Assembly: GCF_000820165.1 (NCBI RefSeq)
Contig: NZ_CDDD01000091.1
Coordinates: 1-59,799, forward strand
Origin: Aeromonas taiwanensis
GTDB taxonomy: Bacteria; Pseudomonadota; Gammaproteobacteria; Enterobacterales; Aeromonadaceae
Length of the DNA: 59,799 nt
Direction: 5' to 3'
Positions 37,201 through 44,868 of this stretch are shown here, piece by piece; position 1 is the first letter of the stretch; each line of letters begins with the position of its first letter. The notes under the pieces were generated by a model. The model had not been told where the DNA came from and made no database searches. It saw only the letters and a list, made by a program, of their open reading frames with translations. The translations under genes and the position numbers were made by a program.

Positions 37201-37619
37201 CAGAGCTGCCACAGCCGTACCTGTTCCGGCGCCTTGGCGGGATCCTGGGCAGGATCCACGTCTTCCCCACTCCCCAGATAGGCAGCCAGCGGTGCAAAGG
37301 CGGGGCGGTCGAGCAGGGCGGGCAAGATGGTCATCAGCTGCCAGCTCATGGAACCCTTGTTGTAGGGACTCTGGCGTGGCACGTCCGCCAGCACCCGCGT
37401 AAACATTTCCCAGATAAAGCTGGCGGGCAGGGGAAAGTCGATATTGGCGGCGATGCCGAAGGCCTTGGCCAGCTCCAGCTTGAGCCACTGGGCCATGCCG
37501 GGGCTCTGCACCAGGATCTGTTCCCGCTCGAAAGGGTGAGAGAGAGGCGCCTGCCGGATGCGGCTCACCAGCAACTCTTTGAGCAGATCCAGCTGATTGG
37601 AGTGGTAGAGGGTGAACAT
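34242..37619 (-). CDS. recC: Exodeoxyribonuclease V gamma subunit
   Basis: RecC is the scaffold that splits the duplex and recognises Chi. The 1125 residues begin MFTLYHSNQLDLLKELLVSRI and include QSPGMAQWLKLELAKAFGIAANIDFPLPA, VVMMPDVNSYGPYIQAVFG and QVCLLGMNDGVYPRTLPPMGFDLM, all RecC hallmarks. The ATG at 37619 is six bases after GGGAG; seven upstream codons are excluded on this basis. It is the first gene of the operon. The inactive nuclease-like domain near the C-terminus is conserved as expected. Confidence 0.97.
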   Translation of the reverse strand: MFTLYHSNQLDLLKELLVSRIRQAPLSHPFEREQILVQSPGMAQWLKLELAKAFGIAANIDFPLPASFIWEMFTRVLADVPRQSPYNKGSMSWQLMTILPALLDRPAFAPLAAYLGSGEDVDPAQDPAKAPEQVRLWQLCQKVADLFDQYLVYRPDWIARWEQGEGLVGTGSQELAGVSGQDWQPELWRELVARTLALAPSGYHRANLYEEFIHELERTAELPGTLPRRVFVFGISALPPRYVEALLALGSRDEVEVHLFVTNPCRYYWGDLLDRKTLARLENKLKPGTDLDTLQGPANPLLASMGKLGRDYLHQLMELEVPQIEAFVDIDDTSLLRAIQKDVLELAERGAGQFDLDSSHHKSPIEPADGSLQIHACHGPMRELEVLHDRLLALFEQDSTLTPKDVVVMMPDVNSYGPYIQAVFGARGQIPFAVSDRAASQESPLLQSFLALLRLPNARLGAGELLAILEVPAVLRRFELDDDEFNQLRRWVQETGIRWGLDDGYPERFDLPRLSGNSWLFGLRRMLLGFAMGDGEPVAGILPYADIEGQQGLALGKLAWFVDSLAEFLPRLQQAQSLPEWIACLNELLERFYQADEDEERQLQLIRSQLADWLVQLGEARFEQPISADLLQDYLGSVLGESRSSQRFLAGQVNFCTLMPMRSIPFRQVCLLGMNDGVYPRTLPPMGFDLMAVAGRRGDRSRRDDDRYLFLEALLSAQQGLYISYQGFSAQDNSEKVPSVLLAELIDYVRQGFVLAGDEGLDDETSGKRLLEHLIVEHPLTPYSRSYFYPEADSGLFTYAADWLPALSPQRGAANFQSGELPLPPEWGKDQGLELAELLRFYRQPAKYFLNRRLKVWFELDEAEIEDSEPFELDGLQHYQLKALLLDAHLAEGESPERSDSVSTRRQRLQLSGLLPQGWFGSLLLDDLDAEMGKLAARLRPWVAVNEADKQAVEIDISLTQGQLQGWIDTQKGRLLVIKPGSFNGKDLLLGWIQHLCLSLSGAPGDTLLFDAKQSLRLARLPADEARPRLAALVALWTQGMKRPLPFFPSTAWEWIKEIEKDPEKPEAADKAALARFNGGYMVTGEGQDVYVARCFPELDDEVLAQLQALAREHLTPLLTTMEMM

Positions 37620-37788
37620 GAGCAACTCCCGCCGATGCAAAGGGGTGAGCGCGGGAAAATTCCAGGGATTCCCGCCACTTCAACAAGAATCGGGATTGTC
37701 GGGGATCGGGGGGGAAGATGCAAAAGGCACTTGTTGCCGCCGATCACGTCGTCATCACGAAGGGCAAAGAGGCGCAGGTGGCGGGCAT

Positions 37789-37814
37789 AAAAAAGCCGGT
37801 GCTGTTGCACCGGC
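37789..37814 (-). terminator. Terminator of the doxX-like gene
   Basis: GCCGGTGC, TGTT, GCACCGGC forms a perfect stem. On the minus strand it is followed by six T. Confidence 0.9.
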
Positions 37815-37847
37815 CAAAAGGCGTTGGAAAACTTGAAACTGCGGGTA

Positions 37848-38240
37848 TTACCAGTTCTTGCCGAGGCGGGCATCCAGGCTGAAGGCGCCGGCACCGGCTG
37901 CCGCCAGGGCCAGGAAACCACCGGCCACGGAGACGTTCTTCATGAACATCAGCATCTGCATCTGTTCGGCCGGCTGATAGTGGAAGATGAAGGCCGCCAT
38001 CAGGGTGAAACCGGCCATCAGCACGGAGAGGCTGCGGGTAAACAGGCCCAGCATGATGGCGAGGCCACCACCCAGCTCCAGCAGGATCACCAGCGGCAGG
38101 ATGAAACCGGGCACGCCCATGGCTTCCATATAGCCCTGGGTGCCGGCGTAACCGCCGATCTTGCCCCAGCCCGCCACCACAAACATCAGTGCCAGCAGTA
38201 CGCGACCTACCAGCAGTGCCACATCTTTCATCTTGTCCAT
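37848..38240 (-). CDS. DoxX family membrane protein
   Basis: The 130-residue protein has four hydrophobic segments and the DoxX signature GRVLLALMFVVAGWGKI, followed by YMEAMGVPGFILPLVILLELGGGLAIMLG. Family members are small inner-membrane proteins often linked with redox, quinone or oxidative-stress functions. The ATG follows AAGGA at eight bases. Two short perfect palindromes lie 18-45 bp upstream of the start, probable operators. It lies downstream of the pirin gene in the same orientation but 83 bp away with its own control region. Confidence 0.88.
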   Translation of the reverse strand: MDKMKDVALLVGRVLLALMFVVAGWGKIGGYAGTQGYMEAMGVPGFILPLVILLELGGGLAIMLGLFTRSLSVLMAGFTLMAAFIFHYQPAEQMQMLMFMKNVSVAGGFLALAAAGAGAFSLDARLGKNW

Positions 38241-38257
38241 CGTTCGATTCCTTTGCT

Positions 38258-38282
38258 TACCATCATGGTATTTACAGTGTAA
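38258..38282 (-). promoter_or_regulatory. Paired palindromes upstream of doxX-like gene
   Basis: TACCAT-C-ATGGTA (38258-38270) and TTACA-G-TGTAA (38272-38282) are adjacent, each with perfect arms around one base. They sit where the promoter of the DoxX-like gene is expected and are likely transcription-factor sites of unknown identity. Confidence 0.5.
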
Positions 38283-38323
38283 GAGCTAATTGTTAACTCA
38301 TTAATTTTGCCAAGAATTATCTA

Positions 38324-39010
38324 TCAAGGCAGATCAAACAGCAGGGCTTCACTCCCCCTGGAGGCCGTGAGTACCCAGGTCGGCTCGTCGCGGCTGAGCA
38401 GCCCGTCGCCGGGTCGGGCAGCCAGACCGTTGCCAGTCAGCTCCCCTGAAATCATATGCAGGTAACCATGACGTCCTTGCAATGCCCATTCGAGGGATTC
38501 CCCCTCGGGGAGCTGCAAGCGCCAGACGCGAGCCTGCTGGCGGATCCTGAAGGATCCATCCTCGCCATCCGGTGACGCCACCAGCGTCATGCCGGGTCTG
38601 GTCTCAATCTTCTTCTGCTGATATCCGGGTGTGGTGCCGTGTTCGTTCGGCTCGATCCAGATCTGCAACAGGGAGAGCGGCTCGGTCTGCGAGGGGTTGT
38701 ACTCGCTGTGCCGGATGCCGGACCCTGCGCTCATCAGCTGGAAATCCCCCGCCGGGATCTGCTCGGCATGGCCGAGGCTGTCCCTGTGCTCTATGGTGCC
38801 GCTCAGCACGCAGGTGAGGATCTCCATGTTGGCGTGAGGATGGGTCGCGAATCCGCCACCCGGCGCCACCAGATCCTGATTGATGACCCGCAGGGCAGAG
38901 TGCCCCATCCACTCCGGGTCATAGTAGTGACCGAAGGAGAAGCTGTGACGGGCGTCCAGCCAGCCGAAGTTGGCCTTGCCCCGTGCTTCTGCGGCTCTCA
39001 ATTTCATCAT
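38324..39010 (-). CDS. Pirin family protein
   Basis: The 228-residue bicupin protein has the pirin metal site in GGGFATHPHANMEILTCVLSG (two His) and a further His and Glu in GSGIRHSEYNPSQ and the adjacent strand. Bacterial pirins may act as quercetin dioxygenases or as redox-sensing interaction partners. ARHSFSFGHYYDPEWMGHSALRVIN is a family hallmark. The ATG at 39010 follows GAGGAG by six bases, with a second ATG directly after. It follows the small secreted protein gene in the same orientation after about 30 bases, so the two probably form an operon. Confidence 0.92.
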   Translation of the reverse strand: MMKLRAAEARGKANFGWLDARHSFSFGHYYDPEWMGHSALRVINQDLVAPGGGFATHPHANMEILTCVLSGTIEHRDSLGHAEQIPAGDFQLMSAGSGIRHSEYNPSQTEPLSLLQIWIEPNEHGTTPGYQQKKIETRPGMTLVASPDGEDGSFRIRQQARVWRLQLPEGESLEWALQGRHGYLHMISGELTGNGLAARPGDGLLSRDEPTWVLTASRGSEALLFDLP

Positions 39011-39040
39011 GGTGTTCTCCTCACTGACCAAAGTGGTTCA

Positions 39041-39373
39041 TTAACGCTGGCGGCCGTCACCCAGACCGAACGGGATGCGGTAGCTGCTGCTTTCGTTGCC
39101 CAGGCTCACGGTCAGGTTGCCCTGGGTGCGGCTCGGGATGGCGACCTGCTGGGTGCCCATCAGGTTGGCGTGGACGGAAGCCAGCAGATCACCGGACTCG
39201 TCGCGCACCTCCAGCATGGGGTTGGCCTTGCCGTCCATCGCAGCGGTGGCGCTCCAGTTGACGAACAGCACGCCCGGGGCGGCGCTGAAGTCGGCCGGTA
39301 CGGAAGCCTGGGCTACACCTGCGGTCATCAGGCCTGCAACGGCCAGCATCTTGATTACGTTTTTCATGTTCAT
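39041..39373 (-). CDS. Small secreted protein of unknown function
   Basis: The 110-residue product has a signal peptide (MKNVIKMLAVAGLMTAGVAQA within the first 23 residues) and a mature part rich in beta-strand-forming residues (VPADFSAAPGVLFVNWSATAAMDG, VSLGNESSSYRIPFGLG). The first ATG (39373) is three bases after AGAGAG and the second (39367) nine; either may be used. It is the probable first gene of an operon with pirin and is divergent from a LysR gene 258 bp away. I recognise no family. Confidence 0.65.
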   Translation of the reverse strand: MNMKNVIKMLAVAGLMTAGVAQASVPADFSAAPGVLFVNWSATAAMDGKANPMLEVRDESGDLLASVHANLMGTQQVAIPSRTQGNLTVSLGNESSSYRIPFGLGDGRQR

Positions 39374-39631
39374 TCACTCTCTTGGTTTTTATGTCATTGC
39401 CAAGGCCCTGCGGGCCAGAATCAATGCATCCATGCAAGAGATCATTCAAATACTATGTTGTTCTTTTGCTGACATCAGACATCGTGTTTGGGGGATGTCT
39501 CAGCCCGGAACTACCTTTTATTTGGTCGCTTGGCCTTCCTGCCTAAGCGTTGATTGAATATTAAAGTGACTTCCCCTAAGTTGTTAGCGAGATAATCTGG
39601 TAAACATATTCAAAAAAATTGAAGGTTTGAT

Positions 39632-40546
39632 ATGGCCAAGGAATCAAACAAGGAGCGGGCGCTGACCCTGGAGGCGATCCGGGTGCTGGATGCCATCGAT
39701 CGCCGGGGCAGCTTCGCGGCGGCGGCCGACGAGCTGGGCAAGGTGCCCTCGGCACTGAGCTACACGGTGCAGAAGCTGGAAGACGAGCTGGACGCCATGC
39801 TGTTCGACCGCAGCGGCCACAGGACCAAGTTCACCCCGGCGGGCCGCATGCTGCTGGAGCGGGGCCGGGTACTGCTGGAGGCGGCCGAACATCTGGTGGG
39901 CGAGACCCGGGCCCTCTCCCGGGGCTGGGAGACCGACATCACCATCGCCGTCGATGCCCTGGTCCCGCTGCAGGCGCTCTACCCGCTGGTGGAGCGGCTG
40001 GCCGAGCTGACCGATACCCGGCTCAGGCTGCGGGCCGAGGTGCTGGCGGGCAGCTGGGAGTGTCTGGAAGATGGCCGGGCCGATCTGCTCATCTCCTCCC
40101 TCAACCCCGACATCATGATGACAGGCGTCAAGCATCAGGTGCTGCAGGAGGAGGTGATGCTCTATGTCGCCCACCCGGATCACCCCCTGCACCAGGAGCC
40201 CGAGCCCCTGGCGGACGAGACCCTGCGCCGCTACCGGGCCATCGCGGTGGCCGACACGGCGCTGCGCAAGCCGGTGCTCACCTATCGCCTGCTCGACAAG
40301 CAGCCGCGCCTGACCGTCAGCACCATGGGGGAGAAGCGCGATGCCCTGCTGGCGGGGATCGGGGTCGGCACCATGCCGCTGAGCTGGATTGAAGAAGACA
40401 TCGAGGCGGGACGACTCAAGGTGATCAGCCCCGAGTATCGCCACCAGATCCAGGTCGCGCTGGCCTGGCGGCGCGACACCATGGGCAAGGCCAAGAGCTG
40501 GCTGGTACGGGAGATCCCCAAGCTGTTTCCCTGCAAGGGGGAATAA
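39632..40546 (+). CDS. LysR family transcriptional regulator
   Basis: The 304-residue regulator has a helix-turn-helix at about 13-72 (LEAIRVLDAIDRRGSFAAAADELGKVPSALSYTVQKLE), where SALSY replaces the usual SAVSQ, a feature of the YhaJ/DhaS-like LysR subgroup. The effector domain begins near residue 100. YhaJ-like regulators in E. coli respond to aromatic compounds and control pirin-like yhhW/yhaK and DoxX-like yqjF genes. That matches the divergent secreted protein-pirin operon and nearby DoxX gene here, so these are its likely targets. A TGAGCCC hairpin follows the gene. Confidence 0.9.
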   Translation: MAKESNKERALTLEAIRVLDAIDRRGSFAAAADELGKVPSALSYTVQKLEDELDAMLFDRSGHRTKFTPAGRMLLERGRVLLEAAEHLVGETRALSRGWETDITIAVDALVPLQALYPLVERLAELTDTRLRLRAEVLAGSWECLEDGRADLLISSLNPDIMMTGVKHQVLQEEVMLYVAHPDHPLHQEPEPLADETLRRYRAIAVADTALRKPVLTYRLLDKQPRLTVSTMGEKRDALLAGIGVGTMPLSWIEEDIEAGRLKVISPEYRHQIQVALAWRRDTMGKAKSWLVREIPKLFPCKGE

Positions 40547-40587
40547 ATGGCTGTCGCGTGGGGACGGTGGCGCAGGAAGTACCGAAA

Positions 40588-40616
40588 CTGAGCCCTTGTC
40601 TTGACGACGGGCTCAG
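40588..40616 (+). terminator. Hairpin after the LysR gene
   Basis: CTGAGCCC (40588-40595) pairs with GGGCTCAG (40609-40616). The following sequence is ATTCTAG, so the T-run is weak. Confidence 0.5.
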
Positions 40617-40623
40617 ATTCTAG

Positions 40624-40659
40624 GAAAAGAAAAAAAGCGGACCTCTTGCGAGTTCCGCT
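40624..40659 (-). terminator. Minus-strand intrinsic terminator without a known gene
   Basis: On the minus strand AGCGGA and TCCGCT pair around a 12-base loop and are followed by seven T then CTTTT. No protein gene ends here on this strand, suggesting termination of a non-coding transcript. Confidence 0.6.
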
Positions 40660-40988
40660 CAATGCCAGGAAAGAATAAAACCTTTCGGTTAAAAAACCCT
40701 TAAATTGGAAGCAAACAATCGTTTTCTCAACCAGGAAGGTATTGAATCCGATTCGTGTTGAATTATGTGCTTTGTAATATGCATCACCAGCAAAATGTTG
40801 AAAGGTTGAAGGATATGCACCACCAGGTGTCACTTTCTGCCACCTTGCACCATAACTGGTCAGGCCATTTCAGCCATCATCACCGGGTTATTCTCCTCTG
40901 GTTTTTCTAGGTATCAAAAATTGAGCCCGATACCGACAAACAACGCATTTTCTGACACGACTAAAAATGCAGATAAAGGAATAGTTGC
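40660..40988. other. Intergenic region with direct repeats and candidate minus-strand RNA
   Basis: The region is AT-richer than its neighbours. ATATGCATCACCAG (40777-40790) and ATATGCACCACCAG (40813-40826) repeat with a 36-bp period. The minus strand leads into the terminator at 40659-40624 and could encode a small RNA or be a long leader. The plus strand carries the promoter of the following XRE gene. No convincing protein is seen. Confidence 0.4.
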
Positions 40989-41753
40989 ATGACCTACAGC
41001 CAGACCCTGGCCAACCACATTCTCGACACCCTGAAGAAGACCCTGACCGACAAGGGGATCCGCTATCAGACCCTGGCGGAGGCCATGGGAGTGTCCATCG
41101 CCACCGTGAAGCGGATGATGAACAAGCCCTCCCTGCCGTTCGACACCCTGCTGGAGATCTGTCACCTGGTGGGACTCTCCTTCGAGGAGCTGCTGGATCG
41201 CACCCAGGACGCCCAGAGCCGGCGCGCCGTCTTCACCCAGGAGCAGGACGAGGCGTTTCACAAGGAGCCGGGGCTCTATGCCTTCCTCGCCAACATCTTC
41301 TGGCGCGACAAGACCCTGATCGATCTCAAGCGGGAGTACGGCCTGACCGATGCCTCCTGCTATCTCTACCTGCGCAAGCTGGAGAAGCTCGGCATCCTGC
41401 AGCTTGGCATCGACAACAGCTACCACTTCCTCATCAGCGAGCGGATCAGCTTCGAGCAGCACAGCCGCTTCGCCCGCCAGCAGGCGCGCCAGGCGATGTC
41501 GGTGCTGGGGGACTATCTGGTGGAGAACATGCACAGGCCCAACAACTACATGGCGCTGTGCCAGCTCCATCTGGACGAGACCGAGGCCATGGCCCTCATC
41601 GATCGCATGAAGGAGTACTGGCATCAGGAGCTCAAGCTCAACCGCCCCGCCATCGGCCAGCGGGAAGGGAGCAAGACCTACACCATGTCCCTGCAGCTGG
41701 CGGACTGCGGCTACCAGAGCTTCGACGATCTGATCCCCAATATCGACAACTGA
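40989..41753 (+). CDS. XRE-type HTH transcriptional regulator, 254 residues
   Basis: The product starts with an XRE helix-turn-helix (about 8-65; YQTLAEAMGVSIATVKRMMNKPSLPFDTLLEICHLVGLSFEELL). The long C-terminal part contains a second possible winged-helix (LKREYGLTDASCYLYLRKLEKLGILQLG) and helical regions without a recognised ligand domain. Related regulators of about 250 residues are common in Vibrio and Aeromonas and mostly uncharacterised. The ATG follows AAAGGA by seven bases. It stands alone and is convergent with the GntR gene. Confidence 0.85.
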   Translation: MTYSQTLANHILDTLKKTLTDKGIRYQTLAEAMGVSIATVKRMMNKPSLPFDTLLEICHLVGLSFEELLDRTQDAQSRRAVFTQEQDEAFHKEPGLYAFLANIFWRDKTLIDLKREYGLTDASCYLYLRKLEKLGILQLGIDNSYHFLISERISFEQHSRFARQQARQAMSVLGDYLVENMHRPNNYMALCQLHLDETEAMALIDRMKEYWHQELKLNRPAIGQREGSKTYTMSLQLADCGYQSFDDLIPNIDN

Positions 41754-41756
41754 TCC

Positions 41757-41790
41757 CGGCGGATCCCGCGGGATCCGCGCCTCTTTCCCT
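41757..41790 (+). terminator. Palindromic terminator-like hairpin
   Basis: GCGGATCCCGCGGGATCCGC (41759-41778) is a perfect 20-bp palindrome six bases after the XRE stop codon, followed by a pyrimidine-rich CTCTTTCCCTC. Confidence 0.6.
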
Positions 41791-41853
41791 CCCCGGGTTG
41801 CCCGTCAGTTCAGGCGATCCCCATGACCTGATGAATCCCCCGCTGCCCGCCCC

Positions 41854-42058
41854 GTTCACCCACTCACCGTTCATCCACAACCAGGTTCTTCAATGGTTTC
41901 TCGAAGGCGGTCGGCAAAGCGCGGGTATCCAGGCAGATGCGGGATGGCCGCCTTGGCCGCCAGTGTTCACCAACTCACCCCCGATCCGGGACCAGGTTCT
42001 GCGATGGTCTCTCGAAGGCGGGCGACAAAGCGCGGGTATCCAGGCAGATGCGGATGGC
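41854..42058. repeat. Imperfect tandem duplication of the GntR gene 3' end
   Basis: 41854-41948 and 41965-42058 are about 95-bp copies with a 111-bp period. Both contain the terminal codons and the stop position of the regulator gene. The outer copy has a one-base insertion and diverged codons but still reads RICLDTRAL...NLVVDER and stop on the minus strand. It looks like the tail of a related allele left after recombination. Confidence 0.75.
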
Positions 42059-42775
42059 ATCCGGGCGCCAGTGCTCGATGTCGCAATCCACCAGCCCTCC
42101 CCGCTCGTCGTAGTTGACCCGCACCAGCCGCAGCACGGCACTTCCCTGTGCCAGATTGAGGGCGCGGGCTATTTCTCCCCGGGCCGCCGAGGGGGTGATC
42201 TCCAGACTCGAGCTGCCCTGGCCTATGCCATAGCGATCCCGATAGAGCTCGGTGAGGGAACTGGCCAGAGGGGCATTCGCAATGTCGGGGAAGCGGCTGG
42301 CCAACAGGTGGTGGCTGACGTGCAGGACGGGACGGCCATCGATAAGGCGCAGGCGCCGGATCTCATAGAGCGGAGTGAAGGGGGCCAGCCCCATGCGATG
42401 ACACAGGTCACTGCTGGCAAGCTGACCTCCGTGGGCCAGCACCCGGGTCTCGGCGACGCGCTGCTGCTCGCCGATCCACTGGTGGAAATGGGTATGGATG
42501 GCGGGATCATAGGTGAGGCGAGGAGGCGCCACGAACCAGCCGCGCCGCTCGGCCCGGTAGATGAGGCCGTCCGCCTCCAGGCTGGAGAGCGCCTCCTTGA
42601 TGGTGATGCGGGTGGTGGCGAAGCGCTCGCTCAGGGCCCGCTCGGCGGGCAGCTGCTGCCCGGCCGCCAACTGGCCGCTGCCGATGTAGCGGCGCAGGAT
42701 CCGGCAGATCCGCTCGCACTTGGAGGGGCCACGGCCGTCGGCCATGCCCGGTTCGTTCAATTCCGGCTCTGTCAC
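41975..42775 (-). CDS. GntR/UTRA regulator, PhnR-like
   Basis: The 266-residue regulator has a GntR winged helix (about 20-85; AERALSERFATTRITIKEALSSLEADGLIYRAERRGWFVA) and a UTRA effector domain ending in VRVNYDERGGLVDCDIEHWRPDAIRI. A GTG at 42775 is preferred because AGGGA lies seven bases upstream; the first ATG (42745) lacks a site. It is divergent from a transporter/phosphodiesterase operon and resembles PhnR, regulator of aminoethylphosphonate uptake. Its effector is probably the imported compound or a product of it. The last codons lie in a duplicated segment. Confidence 0.85.
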   Translation of the reverse strand: MTEPELNEPGMADGRGPSKCERICRILRRYIGSGQLAAGQQLPAERALSERFATTRITIKEALSSLEADGLIYRAERRGWFVAPPRLTYDPAIHTHFHQWIGEQQRVAETRVLAHGGQLASSDLCHRMGLAPFTPLYEIRRLRLIDGRPVLHVSHHLLASRFPDIANAPLASSLTELYRDRYGIGQGSSSLEITPSAARGEIARALNLAQGSAVLRLVRVNYDERGGLVDCDIEHWRPDAIRICLDTRALSPAFERPSQNLVPDRG

Positions 42776-42879
42776 GCGCTTGTCCCTGTCGTCTGTTCTG
42801 TGGTGGCGGGCTGGAGTAGGCCAGTGCCCCTTGGCCCCGAGTTGTACTCCGGGCGGATGACAGGGACGTGACAGGGCGA

Positions 42880-42923
42880 TTGTCATCAAATTGCCATCAA
42901 AGCGCCCCGTCACCGTCATATTC
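42880..42923 (+). promoter_or_regulatory. PhoB box and -10 of the transporter operon
   Basis: TTGTCATCAAA and TTGCCATCAAA (42880-42901) are two 11-bp direct repeats matching the Pho box layout (CTGTCAT plus A/T-rich four). A CATATT/TATTCG -10-like element follows about 15 bp later. An inverted GATGACA (42856) lies upstream. This predicts induction by phosphate starvation. Confidence 0.7.
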
Positions 42924-42977
42924 GCGCTCTAGCATCCCTCTCGAACCTTAACTGACCTAGTCCAGAGGGATGGGATG

Positions 42978-44024
42978 ATGAGAAGCGTGATCGCAAGTGC
43001 ACTGGCCCTGGTGGCCATCAGCCAACCACTTTTTGCAGCCGAAAATATCGCGGATCTGGAGAAGGCCGCTCGCGGCGAAGGCCAGCTCAGCAGCGTCGGC
43101 ATGCCGGACAGCTGGGCCAACTGGAAGGATACCTGGCAGCAGCTCGGCAGCATCTACGGCATCAAGCACCAGGATACCGACATGAGCTCGGCCCAGGAGA
43201 TCGCCAAGTTCGCCGCCGAGAAGGGCAACGCCACCGCCGACATCGGTGACGTGGGCGGCGCCTTCGGCCCGGTCGCGGTCCAGCAGGGCGTCACCCAGCC
43301 CTACAAGCCCTCCACCTGGGCCGACATTCCGAACTGGGCCAAGGACGCGGACGGTCACTGGATGCTGGCCTATACCGGCACCATCGCCTTCCTGATCAAC
43401 AAGGATCTGGTCAAGGCCGCTCCCACCAGCTGGCAATCCCTGCTGGGCGGCAACTACAAGGTGACCCTGGGTGACGTGGGTGTCGCCTCCCAGGCCAACA
43501 ACGGCGTGCTGGCGGCGGCCTATGCCACCGGCGGCAGCGAGAAGAACCTCAAGCCCGCGCTGGAGCTGTTCGGCAAGCTGGCCCAGCAGGGCCGTCTGTC
43601 GCTGAACGACCCCACCATCGCCAACATCGAGAAGGGCGAAGTGGAAGTGGGTGTGCTGTGGGACTTCAACGCCCTCAACTACCGCGACCAGATCGACCCC
43701 AAGAAATTTGATGTGGTGATCCCGAGCGACGGTTCCGTCATCGCCGGCTACACCACCATCATCAACAAGTGGGCCAAGAACCCCAACGCCGCCAAGCTGG
43801 CGCGGGAATACATCCTCTCCGACGCCGGCCAGATCAACCTGGCGCGCGGCTACGCCCGCCCCATCCGCAGCAACGTGACCCTGCCGGATGACGTCAAGGC
43901 CAAGCTGCTGCCGGCCGAGCAGTACGCCAATGCCAAGCCGGTGCAGGATCACGCCGCCTGGGAGCAGAGCTCCAAGGCCCTGCCGCGCCAGTGGCAGGAA
44001 ACCGTCATGCTCAACATGCAGTAA
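42978..44024 (+). CDS. ABC transporter periplasmic binding protein (phosphonate/phosphoester-type)
   Basis: The 348-residue product has a signal peptide (MRSVIASALALVAISQPLFA) and the SBP_bac_6-type fold of iron, thiamine and aminoethylphosphonate binding proteins (LEKAARGEGQLSSVGMPDSWANWKDTWQQL, ADIGDVGGAFGPVAVQQGV, IAGYTTIINKWAKNPNAAKLAREYIL). The second ATG (42978) is seven bases after AGAGGGA and is preferred to the first (42975). It is the first gene of a six-gene operon under a PhoB box. The ligand is inferred to be a phosphorus compound, but no ligand residues can be assigned. Confidence 0.85.
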   Translation: MRSVIASALALVAISQPLFAAENIADLEKAARGEGQLSSVGMPDSWANWKDTWQQLGSIYGIKHQDTDMSSAQEIAKFAAEKGNATADIGDVGGAFGPVAVQQGVTQPYKPSTWADIPNWAKDADGHWMLAYTGTIAFLINKDLVKAAPTSWQSLLGGNYKVTLGDVGVASQANNGVLAAAYATGGSEKNLKPALELFGKLAQQGRLSLNDPTIANIEKGEVEVGVLWDFNALNYRDQIDPKKFDVVIPSDGSVIAGYTTIINKWAKNPNAAKLAREYILSDAGQINLARGYARPIRSNVTLPDDVKAKLLPAEQYANAKPVQDHAAWEQSSKALPRQWQETVMLNMQ

Positions 44025-44034
44025 GGAGCGGCCA

Positions 44035-44868
44035 GTGCAACACAAGGTGATAGTGGTACTTGTGGATGGCCTCTCTGCCGAGGTAGCCCATTGCATGGGC
44101 TACCTCGCGGGCATGGTGGAGGCGGGACAAGGGTTGCAGGCCACCCTGAGCTGTGCCCTCCCCTCCCTCTCCCGGCCCCTCTACGAGTGCATCCTGACCG
44201 GGGCGACGCCGGTGGAGAGCGGCATCACCCACAACGGGGTGAGCCGTCTCAGTCGGCAGGAGTCCATCTTCCATCTGGCCCGGGCGGGCGGCAAACGCAC
44301 CGCAGCGGCGGCCTATCACTGGGTGAGCGAGCTCTACAACCAGAGCCCCTGGCAAGCGGCGCGGGATCGCTTCACCCATGACGAGCGACTGCCCATCCAG
44401 CACGGCTGTTTCTACTGGGATGACGGTTACCCCGACAGCCACCTGCTGATGGATGGCGAGTGGCTGCGCAGCCAGTACGACCCCGATTTTCTCCTGATCC
44501 ACCCGATGGGGGTGGACAACGCGGGTCATCAGTTCGGCCTCGACTCCCGTCAGTACCGCAATCAGGCGCGCCGGATGGACAGCCTGCTGGCCGACCTGCT
44601 GCCCCAGTGGCTGGCACAGGGTTATCAGGTGGTGATCACCTCGGATCACGGCATGAACGAGGATCTCAGCCATGGAGGCACTCTGCCGGAGGAGCGCACC
44701 GTGCCGCTCTGGCTGTTTGGCGATGCGTTTGTGGCCCAGTGGCCGGCCGGCCCCACCATGCAGCAGACCCAGCTCTGCGCCCTGATGGCCGACCTGCTGG
44801 GGGTTCCCCACGACAAGCCAGCTGCCCCCCCGCTGCTCAAGGCCGGCAACCTGCCGGAGGTACACTGA
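44035..44868 (+). CDS. Alkaline-phosphatase superfamily phosphodiesterase/phosphonate hydrolase
   Basis: The 277-residue enzyme has the metal and nucleophile pattern of nucleotide pyrophosphatase/phosphodiesterases: Asp11 (VLVDGLS), nucleophile candidate Ser44 (ALPSLSRPLYECILTG), Asp161 and His165 (GVDNAGHQFG), Asp204-His205 (ITSDHGMNED) and His213. No signal peptide is present, so it acts in the cytoplasm on an imported substrate. The GTG at 44035 is six bases after AAGGAG. The downstream permease start overlaps its stop by one base. It replaces the transaminase/phosphonatase enzymes expected in aminoethylphosphonate operons. Confidence 0.82.
   Translation: MQHKVIVVLVDGLSAEVAHCMGYLAGMVEAGQGLQATLSCALPSLSRPLYECILTGATPVESGITHNGVSRLSRQESIFHLARAGGKRTAAAAYHWVSELYNQSPWQAARDRFTHDERLPIQHGCFYWDDGYPDSHLLMDGEWLRSQYDPDFLLIHPMGVDNAGHQFGLDSRQYRNQARRMDSLLADLLPQWLAQGYQVVITSDHGMNEDLSHGGTLPEERTVPLWLFGDAFVAQWPAGPTMQQTQLCALMADLLGVPHDKPAAPPLLKAGNLPEVH

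Noticed and set aside
40282..40833. 183-codon minus-strand frame across the LysR 3' end
   Set aside because: It runs through two hairpins, lacks a ribosome-binding site and has no protein-like composition; an RNA is more likely.
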